From positions 1 to 61,162 of the forward strand of contig JAJXWP010000029.1 in assembly GCA_021781575.1 (NCBI GenBank): 61,162 nt of DNA, given 5' to 3'. The notes beneath the pieces were generated by a model, which saw only the letters and a list, made by a program, of their open reading frames with translations, had not been told where the DNA came from and did no database searches. Positions 15,674-24,678 of the stretch are shown here, in pieces (position 1 is the stretch's first letter; each line of letters begins with the position of its first letter). The position numbers and the translations under genes are program-made. Source of the stretch: Pseudomonadota bacterium (lineage in GTDB: Bacteria > Pseudomonadota > Alphaproteobacteria > Rhodospirillales > Magnetospirillaceae).

Positions 15674-15705
15674 GGCCGGGCGGGGAAGACTTCCCCCTCC
15701 CGGCC
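15674..15705. terminator. Bidirectional terminator between hsp20 and the acyl ligase fusion
   Basis: GGCCGGGCGGGGAAG (15674-15688) pairs with TTCCCCCTCCCGGCC (15691-15705), nearly perfectly. It sits between two convergent genes, 27 bp after hsp20 and 4 bp before the stop codon of the minus-strand fusion gene. Only a short T-run (GCTTT) follows on the plus strand. Confidence 0.55.
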
Positions 15706-15709
15706 GCTT

Positions 15710-18523
15710 TCACGTGGTGTCGGCCAAGTCGGGTTCGCCGATATGCGCCAGCAGGAAGCGGCGACATTGGTCACGCAGCCAGCAGGCTCGGCCCCAGTTA
15801 TCGGCGGCAGGTGCGGCCGTGGATTTGATCGGCTGGCCGATGGTGACGGTGATCGTAGCCGGATGGGGGAACCAGGACCCGTCGCGCAGCACCGAGCGCG
15901 TGCCGCGGATCGCCACCGGGACGACGGGCAATGATTGTTCGCAGGCGAATTGGAAGGCCCCCATGTGAAATGGTCTGAGGCCGGGAATGCGGGTCAGGGT
16001 GCCTTCGGGGAAGAACACCGGGCTGGCTCCCTGGCGCGGCCCGCCGAGGAGCGTGCGGGCGTCGGAGATGCTGCGGGAGCGGTCGAAGCGCTCGACGAAG
16101 CAGGTCTCCAGGCGCCGCAAAGGCAGGGACGTCACCCGGCTGCCGAGCAATTCGGCCTTGGCGATGAAGGCAAGGCGGCCGGGCAGCACGGCCGCCAGGA
16201 CGAAACCGTCGAGATAACTCGAATGGTTGGCGACGAACACCACCGGACCGGTCGGTACCCGGCCGGTCCGATGCAGGACCAGCGGTGTTCCACTTGCCGC
16301 GGCCAGTCCTTTCAACAGGCTGCGAAGCAGGCGCCATCGTCGGTCGATGCCGGGGGTAACCATCACCATGCACCAGGCGCACAGCCCGAATGCTGCCGTC
16401 GCGGTCCAGGCCAAGGCAGCGACGAACGTCGCCCGCAGCGCGGCCGAGAAGCGGCGCAACTCGCCGCGAGCCGCTTGCGCCTTCAAGTCCGCCAGCTGAC
16501 GCCAGGCGGCGGGACGCGCCCGGCCGATCCTGCCCTCGTCGAAAAGCTTGCGGCAGGCGGCACGCCGGAGCTTGCCGCTGGATGTCTTGAGCAGCGTGTT
16601 GGGTGGCGCCAGCACCACCTGATCGGGCGGCATGCCGAGAATACCGTCCACCGTCCCGGCCACGGTCTGTTCCAGCAGCGTTCGCCGGGCGTTGTCGGTG
16701 AGGCGGGTCTCCGCCACCACGACCAGGCGTTCGGTGCCTTGCTTGCGGTCCGGGACACCGAAGGCCACCACACCACCCCGGCGGATGCCTTCGATATCGG
16801 CGACGACCTGTTCGATTTCCTCGGGGTAGATGTTGCGGCCGGCCTTGATGATCATGTCCTTCCGCCGGCCGGTGACGTACAGTTCGCCACCGGCGATATA
16901 CCCGAGATCGCCGCTGTCCAGCCAGTCGCCGTGGAACAACTCGGCGGTGGCGTGGGGATTGCGGAGATATCCCGAGGTGGCCGAGGGGCCGCGGAACTGG
17001 ATGCGTCCCTGTCGGCGGTCAGGCAGTTCGTGGTCCTGATCGTCGACCACTCGGACCTCGTGGCCGGGGAGAGGCCGCCCGCAGGAAACGAACCGCAGCG
17101 GCCGAAGGTCGTCGTCGGCAGCGGCAGCGGCCAAGCCCTCGGCGGTCAGGGATCGACGATCCACCGCGTCGATCAGCGGCCCGCGGCCCAGCGGCGGAAA
17201 GGTCAGGCCCACCGATGCTTCGGCGAGCCCGTAGACCGGCATCATGGCCTGGCGGCGGAGGCCGCAAGGAGCCAGTCGTTGGATGAAGCGCTCCATCGTC
17301 TCGGCGTTGACGGCTTCGGCGCCGTTATGCACGGCCCGCAGGCTGGACAGGTCGAGACCGGCCAGATCCGCCTGAGCCAAGCGATGGACGCACAGGTCGA
17401 AGGCGAAATTGGGTGCTGCGGTAAGGCTGCCGCGATAGCGGTGGATTGCCCGCAGCCAACGGACCGGACGGGCGATGAACGACAGGGGTGACATCAGTAC
17501 CAGCGGGATCCCGTGATAAAGGCTTCCTAACCATGCGGCGATCAATCCCATGTCGTGGTAGAGGGGCAGCCAGCTGACGGTGACGTCTGCCGGCCCGATG
17601 GCGATGGCTCGGCCGATGGCCCGGACATTGGCCAAGAGGTTGGCATGGCTGAGGATCACCCCCTTGGGCCCACCGGTGCTTCCCGAGGTGTACTGCAGCA
17701 GTGCCGTTTCCGCCGCTGATGCCCTGGGCTGGGCGGCTGCCTCTGCGCCGACCAGGTCGGCGGGCGAGACGATCGCTTTCAGCGTTTCGACCGACTCGAG
17801 CAGAAGGCCGGCGGCTGGCCGCAACTCGGCGCTGGTGATCAGCAAAGGCGCCCGGGCATTAGCCAGGATGGCGGCCTGGCGGCGGAGATGATCCTCGATA
17901 TGAGCCAGGCGGAACGGGGGATAGAGCGGAACCGCCACCCCGCCGCAGAGCAGCACGCCGACGAAGGATCGAAAATAGTCGGCCCCGCTGGGCAGCATCA
18001 AAGCCACCGGGTCACCGGGAGCAACGCCACGGCACCGCAGACCGTCCGCCAGGCGCCGCGCTTCGCTCAGAAGCTCACCATAGGTCAGGGTCTCACCCTC
18101 GCCATCGTCCGCGTAAAAGCGAAGGTGCACTGCGCCCGGCCTGTGCCTGGCGTGCCACTCGACGACCTCGATCCAGGTCTGGGCATGATCGGGCGGGCCG
18201 AAAGCCACCATCGGTGGCGGCGCGAGGGGGGGAGGCGCCGGGGAAGTCCGATAGGGCGCCGGCGGCGCGGCGCGGAGCGCCCGCAACAGATCCCTCGGCG
18301 TCTCCGCCTCGGCCGCCACGCGGTCTGGCAGGCTGACGGCAAATCGCCCTTCCAGACGGGACAGGAGTTGGACCCGCCCCAGGCTGTCATAGCCCAGTTC
18401 CCGATCCAGGCGGGTGTCCAGGCCGATCTGCCGGCGAACCGCACCGGGGTGCAACTCGGCGGCCACCGCCGCGACTTCGGCCAGGAGAGCGGAAATATCG
18501 GTCCCCTTGTCACGCTCGACCAT
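15710..18523 (-). CDS. ACP - fatty acyl-AMP ligase - PlsC acyltransferase fusion
   Basis: A 937-residue three-domain protein. Residues 1-85 are an acyl carrier domain with the phosphopantetheine Ser at S47 (GYDSLGR). Residues about 112-665 form an adenylating enzyme: YTSGSTGGPKGV (278-289), DSGDLGYI (536-543), catalytic Lys in TSSGK (about 651); the overall type resembles fatty acyl-AMP ligases. After a hydrophobic segment (about 700-722), residues 750-900 form a PlsC-like acyltransferase with HX4D (H767 to D772) and FFPEGT (837-842). It could activate a fatty acid, load it on its own ACP and transfer it to a lysolipid, as Aas does with the opposite domain order. Start at 18523 (M before VERDKG) is the best ACP-domain start; the open frame runs to 18715. 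Confidence 0.85.
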   Translation of the reverse strand: MVERDKGTDISALLAEVAAVAAELHPGAVRRQIGLDTRLDRELGYDSLGRVQLLSRLEGRFAVSLPDRVAAEAETPRDLLRALRAAPPAPYRTSPAPPPLAPPPMVAFGPPDHAQTWIEVVEWHARHRPGAVHLRFYADDGEGETLTYGELLSEARRLADGLRCRGVAPGDPVALMLPSGADYFRSFVGVLLCGGVAVPLYPPFRLAHIEDHLRRQAAILANARAPLLITSAELRPAAGLLLESVETLKAIVSPADLVGAEAAAQPRASAAETALLQYTSGSTGGPKGVILSHANLLANVRAIGRAIAIGPADVTVSWLPLYHDMGLIAAWLGSLYHGIPLVLMSPLSFIARPVRWLRAIHRYRGSLTAAPNFAFDLCVHRLAQADLAGLDLSSLRAVHNGAEAVNAETMERFIQRLAPCGLRRQAMMPVYGLAEASVGLTFPPLGRGPLIDAVDRRSLTAEGLAAAAADDDLRPLRFVSCGRPLPGHEVRVVDDQDHELPDRRQGRIQFRGPSATSGYLRNPHATAELFHGDWLDSGDLGYIAGGELYVTGRRKDMIIKAGRNIYPEEIEQVVADIEGIRRGGVVAFGVPDRKQGTERLVVVAETRLTDNARRTLLEQTVAGTVDGILGMPPDQVVLAPPNTLLKTSSGKLRRAACRKLFDEGRIGRARPAAWRQLADLKAQAARGELRRFSAALRATFVAALAWTATAAFGLCAWCMVMVTPGIDRRWRLLRSLLKGLAAASGTPLVLHRTGRVPTGPVVFVANHSSYLDGFVLAAVLPGRLAFIAKAELLGSRVTSLPLRRLETCFVERFDRSRSISDARTLLGGPRQGASPVFFPEGTLTRIPGLRPFHMGAFQFACEQSLPVVPVAIRGTRSVLRDGSWFPHPATITVTIGQPIKSTAAPAADNWGRACWLRDQCRRFLLAHIGEPDLADTT

Positions 18524-18771
18524 ACGCCTGCGGTTCCTGATCAGGAGGGCAAGGCGAAAGGCGCCGGCACCGCTCCCTGGGGATTGAGAGGCGGGACGGT
18601 GGCGATGCCGACGCCCAGGGCGGCCCGAACGGCGAGGGGGAGTGTCGCATCGTTGCGGTCCACCCATCGTATTGCCGGTCTGGGAGACGCATCCCGGCAC
18701 TACCAGCGATTTCACCGCGGCTCGGGCGCACTTTCACTAACCTGGATCAACCTGGCCCATTACGTCATCTC

Positions 18772-18843
18772 GCCGGGCGGGTGCATGCGCTCCGCGCACA
18801 TCTTCGCTTCGCTACGAGTCAGCCGCGCCCGCAATGGGCGCTG
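18772..18843. repeat. Dispersed GC-rich palindromic element, inverse copy of 231-360
   Basis: It begins TCGCCGGGCGGGTGCAT, identical to the left end of the element at 231-360, and ends CGCCCGCAATGGGCGCTGG, the reverse complement of 305-323 in that element. It is thus a shortened or inverted relative. It starts only 5 bp beyond the chemoreceptor stop codon and lies upstream of the acyl-ligase fusion on the same strand. The remaining 248 bp up to that gene (18524-18771) hold no recognised gene or clear promoter. Confidence 0.6.
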
Positions 18844-18848
18844 GAAAA

Positions 18849-20462
18849 TTAGATTTGCCGGAGGGTGTCGACGAACTGCTCGAATTCGCCGCGCAGGGTG
18901 TCAGCCTGACGCCGCAGGTCCTGGGCCGAGGCGAGGACCTGCCGGGCCGCGCTTCCCGTGTCCGACGCTCCCTGGCTCATTTCCGCAATGCGGGAGGACA
19001 CTTCCGCATTGCCGGTACCAGCGGCCCGGCTGCTGTGGGAAATCCCCCGCGTCGCGGCCTCCTGGCGGTCGACGGCATGTGCCACCGCCGACGAGATCTC
19101 GCTGAGGCGCCGGATCGTCCCGCCGATGCCGCGGATTGCCCCCACGGCTTCGGCCGTCGCTCCCTGGATGGCGCCGATCTGCTCGGCGATCTCTTCGGTG
19201 GCCCGCGCCGTTTGTGTCGCCAGGGTCTTCACCTCGCCGGCCACTACGGCGAATCCGCGCCCAGCCTCTCCGGCACGAGCCGCTTCGATGGTGGCGTTGA
19301 GAGCGAGAAGATTGGTTTGAGTGGCGATGATCTGGATCAGATTCACCACTTCGCCGATCCTTTGTGCCGCTCCGGCAAGACTTTCCACCACAAGGTTGGC
19401 CTTTTCGGCCTCTTGCGCAGCCTCGGCGGTGATCGATGCGGAATCGGCGACACGGGTACCGATTTCGGAGATCGACGTGTTCAGTTGCTCGGCGGAGGCG
19501 ACGATCGCGCGAACGTTGCTTGAGGCATTTTCCGATGCTGCGCCGGCGGCCTGCGCCTGATCCGCGGTGCGCCCGGCGATGCCGGTCATGCTCTCAGATG
19601 TCCTCTGAAGGGTGCCGGCGGCATTGCTCACTTCGCTCGCGGCGCCTCGGATCCTGGTGCTGAACGACAGGATATGCCGCTCCAGAGCCTGCTGCCGGGC
19701 CTGTTGGCGTGCCCGCTCGGCCGCCTCGGCGGCGTGGCTGTCTTCAATCCCGCGAATATTTTCGGCGATGGCAGCTTGCATCCTGGCCAGGGCGTTGAGC
19801 AGCCGCGACGTCTCGCTGCGGGACGGGCGCGCGACGATGGCGTTGTCGAGCTTTCCTTCGGCAATCGCCTTGGCGATGGCGACCGCGCGCAGCAGCGACG
19901 GAACGACCAGCTGGGACATGGCGAAGCTCACTGCCAAGGCGAGGGCGGCGCAAGAGATCGACGCGACCAGGAGAGCCCGGCCGTTCTTTCGCTTGGCCTG
20001 TTCGAGGCTCTGGCGATAGCCGAGGGCATCGGTATTGAATCGCTGCATCAGGCTGGCAATGCCGGTGTTGATGTCGGCCAGGCGATTGGCCAGGGCGAAG
20101 GCCCCGGTTTCGGTATCGACCTGGCTCAGGGCCTGCAGCTTCCTGCCGAGGGCCAGGCCCTGCACCTTGGTGTCGGCGGTAATCGAGCGCTGCACCGTGG
20201 CATCCATCTCGCGGACAATTTGGGCCAACTCGGCTTTGTCCTCGTCGTCGTCAATGGACGCATCGGACCGGTGCAAGGCGGCAAAGCGCGCAAAGTCCGT
20301 CTGCAGGCGATGGGCGAAATCGAGCCCAGTAAACGCCTTGTCATAAATGTCGGTGGCAAGGTGCTCGAGCGTGACCTCCTGGCTGTGCGAGAACAGTGCA
20401 AAAATAAGAAGAACTATGACCGAGCTGAGTGCTGATAGGACCATTGTCACACGCATTGGCAT
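18849..20462 (-). CDS. Methyl-accepting chemotaxis protein, membrane-bound
   Basis: A 537-residue chemoreceptor that passes ligand or redox signals to CheA/CheW. TM1 is near residues 5-24 and TM2 near 170-195 ([20 protein letters not shown]), flanking a helical periplasmic domain of about 140 residues of the four-helix-bundle type. A HAMP domain follows, then the signalling coiled coil with the conserved hairpin [20 protein letters not shown]. Start chosen at ATG 20462, 11 nt after GGAGGGAG; a longer frame to 20537 has no such signal. No che genes are nearby. The sensed ligand is unknown. It is divergent from the unrecognised gene at 20701. Confidence 0.9.
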   Translation of the reverse strand: MPMRVTMVLSALSSVIVLLIFALFSHSQEVTLEHLATDIYDKAFTGLDFAHRLQTDFARFAALHRSDASIDDDEDKAELAQIVREMDATVQRSITADTKVQGLALGRKLQALSQVDTETGAFALANRLADINTGIASLMQRFNTDALGYRQSLEQAKRKNGRALLVASISCAALALAVSFAMSQLVVPSLLRAVAIAKAIAEGKLDNAIVARPSRSETSRLLNALARMQAAIAENIRGIEDSHAAEAAERARQQARQQALERHILSFSTRIRGAASEVSNAAGTLQRTSESMTGIAGRTADQAQAAGAASENASSNVRAIVASAEQLNTSISEIGTRVADSASITAEAAQEAEKANLVVESLAGAAQRIGEVVNLIQIIATQTNLLALNATIEAARAGEAGRGFAVVAGEVKTLATQTARATEEIAEQIGAIQGATAEAVGAIRGIGGTIRRLSEISSAVAHAVDRQEAATRGISHSSRAAGTGNAEVSSRIAEMSQGASDTGSAARQVLASAQDLRRQADTLRGEFEQFVDTLRQI

Positions 20463-20700
20463 CGGCGCTGTTCTCCCTCCATCATTCCAGGCATAGGCGG
20501 CGGAAACGTATTTCCCTTTTTTCCCAGGATAGGACAACGTGCTCGGCGCGAGACATTGAACTTAGGTCGCAATGGCGGCGCCTCGGGCAAAGCGGGCGAT
20601 GCGCCGCGTTACCCGCAAGAATGGCACGAACAACTGTTCATGGCTGTGTTACCCTGGGTTTCAATAGAGGCAAAATGCCCAGTCTTTCTTGAGGGTGGCG

Positions 20701-21747
20701 GTGAAACCGATCCAGGGGCGGAATTTCGTGACACAGGACATCCTTGCGCCAATTGAGGACAGCGATATCGATTCGCTGTTCATCCTTCCATTGAATATCT
20801 TGCCGATCGAGACGGTGCTGCTACAGCCGGCCCGAATGATCAAGAACAGCCATTTGCAAAGCGTCGTGGAAATATTTCGGGATGACCAGGCGGGGTCAGG
20901 GCAGCTAAGCGTAGAGGCTCTTCCCCAAAAATTCGCCTGGCCGGAAGGGTGCGTCCATCCTGACCATGCCCTGTTGCGGCAGCTTGCATTGCTTCCCAGC
21001 TTTGATGTCTATTCTTTGCGCATTGCACTGCGACATTGCGGAATACAGGTCAGCGATATCGATTCACTGCAACTGTCGGAACGCAAGAGGGCCGAGCTTG
21101 GTCAATATATGCTGGCGTTCACCCGGCCTTTGGTGAAGATGATATTTGGCAATGAGACGACGGATATTACCTCGTTCGAGGGTGTCATCAGGCTGTTCCA
21201 AGATCCGGACGTCGCGCTGGCCCGCGAGCGCCTGGGCAATTTGGCGAGACGGCTGGATGTCCCGGTGACGGAAATCCCGCAATTTCTCGAAGACTACGGG
21301 GACACCTTCCTATCTCTGTCCTATTTCCGACATTGCCTTGATCGCCTGGCTCCCTATTTCGGCGCTTGTATCAGGGCATTGACGATGGTTCGTAACAGCT
21401 ACCAACTGAAGCGGGATTTCAATCTGATGCGGTCATGCGACCTCATCGAATCGGTCCTGGGGGGGTTGCGATCGGGGATAAGCGATCGCCTGGCGGTGAT
21501 CGAGAACCATACGCGCCATCTGTTCAACAATATGACGCAGGAGGAATTCCGCGCGGTCAAGGCACTCATCGAACGCCAGCATGTGACGATCGGAGCGATC
21601 CTGTGCAACTTGACGGTCAAGCTGAACAGCTTCGCCCGCACATTCCCCCACGACAACGCCGGCGGACCGGTGAAACGAGCCGATTTCATGCAGAACGAGA
21701 TGATCAAGGGAATTGACATCATGCGGCGGGTGGCTCGCAGCGGGTAG
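20701..21747 (+). CDS. Unrecognised hypothetical protein
   Basis: About 348 residues, mostly helical by composition, with no signal peptide, no membrane segment and no motif I recognise. The N-terminal third is mixed (LFILPLNILPIETVLLQPAR); the C-terminal two thirds look like long helices (YFRHCLDRLAPYFGACIRA, then FRAVKALIERQHVTIGAI). Base composition is less GC-rich than the flanking nuo genes. The start is uncertain: GTG at 20701 follows GAGGG, GTG at 20728 follows AGGGGCGG, and the frame is open to TTG at 20689. It converges on nuoN with 13 bp between stops. Its position divergent to a chemoreceptor is the only contextual hint. Confidence 0.6.
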   Translation: MKPIQGRNFVTQDILAPIEDSDIDSLFILPLNILPIETVLLQPARMIKNSHLQSVVEIFRDDQAGSGQLSVEALPQKFAWPEGCVHPDHALLRQLALLPSFDVYSLRIALRHCGIQVSDIDSLQLSERKRAELGQYMLAFTRPLVKMIFGNETTDITSFEGVIRLFQDPDVALARERLGNLARRLDVPVTEIPQFLEDYGDTFLSLSYFRHCLDRLAPYFGACIRALTMVRNSYQLKRDFNLMRSCDLIESVLGGLRSGISDRLAVIENHTRHLFNNMTQEEFRAVKALIERQHVTIGAILCNLTVKLNSFARTFPHDNAGGPVKRADFMQNEMIKGIDIMRRVARSG

Positions 21748-21760
21748 CAAATTCAACAGG

Positions 21761-23218
21761 TCAGGGGAGCCCGATCACTCGTGCGGCGCCGCGGATCAGG
21801 CCGACGGCGGGAGCCGGATACACGCCGAGCCAGACCAGTACGCCGGTCAGGCCGGCCAAGGTCGCCAGCCCCAGGACGGACCCCGTGCCCGCCTCGGCCC
21901 TCTGTGGGATCTCCGCGGTGCCCGGCATGCAGATGACGACGATGACCCGCAGGTAATAGAAAAGGCCGATGACGCTGCCGACGACCAGGGCGCCGACCAG
22001 CGGCCAGGCGCCCTGGTGTATGCCGGCCGCCGCGGCGTAGATCTTGGCGAAGAATCCCATGGTCAGCGGTAGGCCGGCCAGCGACAGCAGACTGAGGATG
22101 AATGCGCCGGCCAGCCAGGGGCGCCTCCAGGCCAAGCCTCTATAATCTTCCAGAGCGACGATCTCGGTCGAGCCGTTGCCGGTGGACAACACGGTGACGA
22201 CGCCGAACGCTGCCAAAGTGGTGACGCCGTAGGCGGTCAGGTAGTAGAGGACCGCCTCGACGGCCGCGGCTCCCGTAGCGAGAAAGGCGACCAACAGATA
22301 GCCGAGATGGGCGACCGAGGAGTAAGCCAGCAGCCTCTTGACGTTATTTTGCAGCAAGGCCAACAGGTTGCCGGCCAGCATCGAGGCAATGGCGAAAACG
22401 CCGACCATCAGGTCGACGGTGGGATCCCGGAACACCCCGGCAGCCAGAAAATAACGCAGCAGAAGGGCGAAGACCGCGCTTTTCGACACCACCGCGACGA
22501 AGCCGGTTACCGGGGCCGGCGCCCCCTCGTAAACATCGGCTACCCACAGGTGAAAGGGGGCCAACGACAGCTTGAAGGCGACTCCACTGAAGATCAGCGC
22601 CACGCCGCTGATCCACAAGAGGTCGCGGCCCTGACCTTCGCCCGCCTGCGCCACCGCCATGCGGGCGAACTCCATGGTACCCAGCCGACTGTAGACAAGC
22701 GCCATGCCGAACAGCAGCAGCGCCGACGACATGGCGGCCAGGATCAGGTATTTGATTGCCGCTTCCAGCGGGAGCGGAGGGTCGGACGGATAGGCGATCA
22801 GCCCGAGCAGGGGGATGGTCAGCGTCTCGAGGCCGAGAAAGAACGAGACGAAATGGCTGCCGGCGATGAGGGCCAGCCCCCCTAGGGTGGTCAGCAGCAA
22901 CAGGGCATAGAACTCGTCCGCCGAACTGCCCAGATGCTGAAGGTAACCGTGGGCCAGCAGCAACACGGCAAAGCTTTCGGCAATGATCAGGCCCATCAGC
23001 AGCAGGGCATAACCGTCGATGGCGAACAGCGGCGTAACCTGGCGCGGCGCCGCCAGGGCAGCCGGCCAAAGGCTGGCGAATGTCAGCACCAATCCCACCG
23101 CCGCCAGGATCGCTGCCTGGCGATGATCACGCCGCAAGGCGATACCCAGGACCACGATGCTCAATGCGGCTCCCAGGACGACCAACGGAAGGATGGCGAG
23201 GATGTCGTCTCCGCTCAT
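21761..23218 (-). CDS. nuoN: NADH:quinone oxidoreductase subunit N
   Basis: Antiporter-like proton-pumping subunit of complex I in the inner membrane, 485 residues with about 14 hydrophobic helices. It contains the family block FKLSLAPFHLWVADVYEGAP and the conserved lysine segment following (VSKSAVFALLLRYF), plus NNVKRLLAYSSVAHLGYLL. Its ATG overlaps the nuoM stop codon (ATGA), so translation is coupled. It is the last gene of the operon; no terminator is visible in the 13 bp before the convergent neighbour. Confidence 0.95.
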   Translation of the reverse strand: MSGDDILAILPLVVLGAALSIVVLGIALRRDHRQAAILAAVGLVLTFASLWPAALAAPRQVTPLFAIDGYALLLMGLIIAESFAVLLLAHGYLQHLGSSADEFYALLLLTTLGGLALIAGSHFVSFFLGLETLTIPLLGLIAYPSDPPLPLEAAIKYLILAAMSSALLLFGMALVYSRLGTMEFARMAVAQAGEGQGRDLLWISGVALIFSGVAFKLSLAPFHLWVADVYEGAPAPVTGFVAVVSKSAVFALLLRYFLAAGVFRDPTVDLMVGVFAIASMLAGNLLALLQNNVKRLLAYSSVAHLGYLLVAFLATGAAAVEAVLYYLTAYGVTTLAAFGVVTVLSTGNGSTEIVALEDYRGLAWRRPWLAGAFILSLLSLAGLPLTMGFFAKIYAAAAGIHQGAWPLVGALVVGSVIGLFYYLRVIVVICMPGTAEIPQRAEAGTGSVLGLATLAGLTGVLVWLGVYPAPAVGLIRGAARVIGLP

Positions 23219-24678
23219 GGGATCCTCGCGAATGCGGTGATATTGTCCAGGCCGGGGGCTACGGCATCGAACACCGGCTGCGGCGCCATGCCGAACCACA
23301 CCAGGCCGGCCATCATGATCCCCATGACAAACAAGTGGCGCGGCGCCAGGTCTGGCGGCGCCCCGCCGGTCCCCGACGGAGGACCGTGGAAGACCCGCTG
23401 GATCAGCAGCAGGGCATAGAGCGCGCTGGCCACCAGCCCGGCTGCCGCCGCCGCGGCAAACGCGGGAGCAATGCGATAGGTGCCGAGCAGAACCAGGAAC
23501 TCGCCGACGAAATCACCCAGGCCGGGCAGGCCGAGGGAGGCGACGGCGAAAAACATGGCGATCGCCGCAAGGCGCGGCATGCTGGTCCACAGGCCGCCCA
23601 TCTTGCCCATGTCGCGGGTCTTCAGTCGTTCTTGCAGGGCTCCGACCAGGATGAACAGCGCGCCTGTACTGAGGCCGTGAGCCAGCATCTGCATCACCAC
23701 GCCCTGCAAGGCAAGTCCGTTCCAGGCATAGATTCCCAGGAGGACGAAGCCGAGGTGGCTGACGCTGCTATAGGCCACCAGCCTTTTGAGGTCGGTCTGG
23801 GCGAAGGCCAGGGTCGCGCCGTAAATGATGCCCGCCACTCCCATTCCCATGGCGAAGGGGGCGAAATGCACCGAAGCGTCGGGAAACAGTGGAATGACGA
23901 AGCGCAGCAAGCCGTAGGCTCCTGTCTTCAGCAGGAGCCCGGCCAGCACGACGCTGCCGGCGGTGGGAGCCTCGGTATGGGCATCGGGCAGCCAGGTGTG
24001 GAAGGGCACCGCCGGCAGCTTCACCGCAAAGGCGATGAAAAAACCCAGCATCAGCAGTGTGTCTGTGCCTGGTGAAAGATGAATTTTCAGGAGGGTGAGG
24101 TAGTCGAATGTTACGACGTGGGATTGGCGGAAATAAAGAAACGATAAAGTCAGGATGGCGATGAGCAAAAGAAGGCCACCACCTTGGGTGAACAGGAAGA
24201 ACTTGATCGCCGCATAGACCCGCCGCTCATGCCCCCACACGACTATCAGGAAATACATTGGAATCAGCATGAGTTCCCAGAAAAAAAAGAACAACAGCAG
24301 ATCCAGTGCGAGAAAAACACCGACCACACCGGTAAGGGTCAAGAGAAGATTAAAGTGGAAGAAGCCAACCTTTTCGGTGATTTCGGTCCATGAGGCGAGG
24401 ACCGACAGGATTCCCAACACCGCTGTCAGCAGGATCAGAGCGAAGGAAAGGCCATCCATGGCGAGATGGAAGCGGATGCCCAGGGGTGGAGCCCATGGGA
24501 GATCGACTTCCGCCAGCCAACGGCCGTGCCCACCCGTCACCGGCACCAGCAGCAGGGCGAGTTCGGCAAACAGGGCAACCAGGGAGATCCATCGGGCCCA
24601 TGCGGGGCTCCGTCGTGCTGCCAACCAGGCAAGACAGCCGCCGAGAAGAGGGATCAGCACCAGCCAAACCAGGGTCAT
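23215..24678 (-). CDS. nuoM: NADH:quinone oxidoreductase subunit M
   Basis: Antiporter-like membrane subunit of complex I, 487 residues. Diagnostic stretches are FFFFWELMLIPMYFLI with the essential Glu in helix TM5, FAVKLPAVPFHTWLPDAHTEAP, and DLKRLVAYSSVSHLGFVLLG. ATG at 24678 overlaps the nuoL stop by four bases. The upstream open extension (to 24852) overlaps nuoL in another frame and is not used. Confidence 0.95.
   Translation of the reverse strand: MTLVWLVLIPLLGGCLAWLAARRSPAWARWISLVALFAELALLLVPVTGGHGRWLAEVDLPWAPPLGIRFHLAMDGLSFALILLTAVLGILSVLASWTEITEKVGFFHFNLLLTLTGVVGVFLALDLLLFFFFWELMLIPMYFLIVVWGHERRVYAAIKFFLFTQGGGLLLLIAILTLSFLYFRQSHVVTFDYLTLLKIHLSPGTDTLLMLGFFIAFAVKLPAVPFHTWLPDAHTEAPTAGSVVLAGLLLKTGAYGLLRFVIPLFPDASVHFAPFAMGMGVAGIIYGATLAFAQTDLKRLVAYSSVSHLGFVLLGIYAWNGLALQGVVMQMLAHGLSTGALFILVGALQERLKTRDMGKMGGLWTSMPRLAAIAMFFAVASLGLPGLGDFVGEFLVLLGTYRIAPAFAAAAAAGLVASALYALLLIQRVFHGPPSGTGGAPPDLAPRHLFVMGIMMAGLVWFGMAPQPVFDAVAPGLDNITAFARIP

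Noticed and set aside
15935-17491. 518-codon open frame opposite the acyl ligase fusion
   Set aside because: It lies antisense to the adenylation domain, has no start signal and no domain; a composition shadow.
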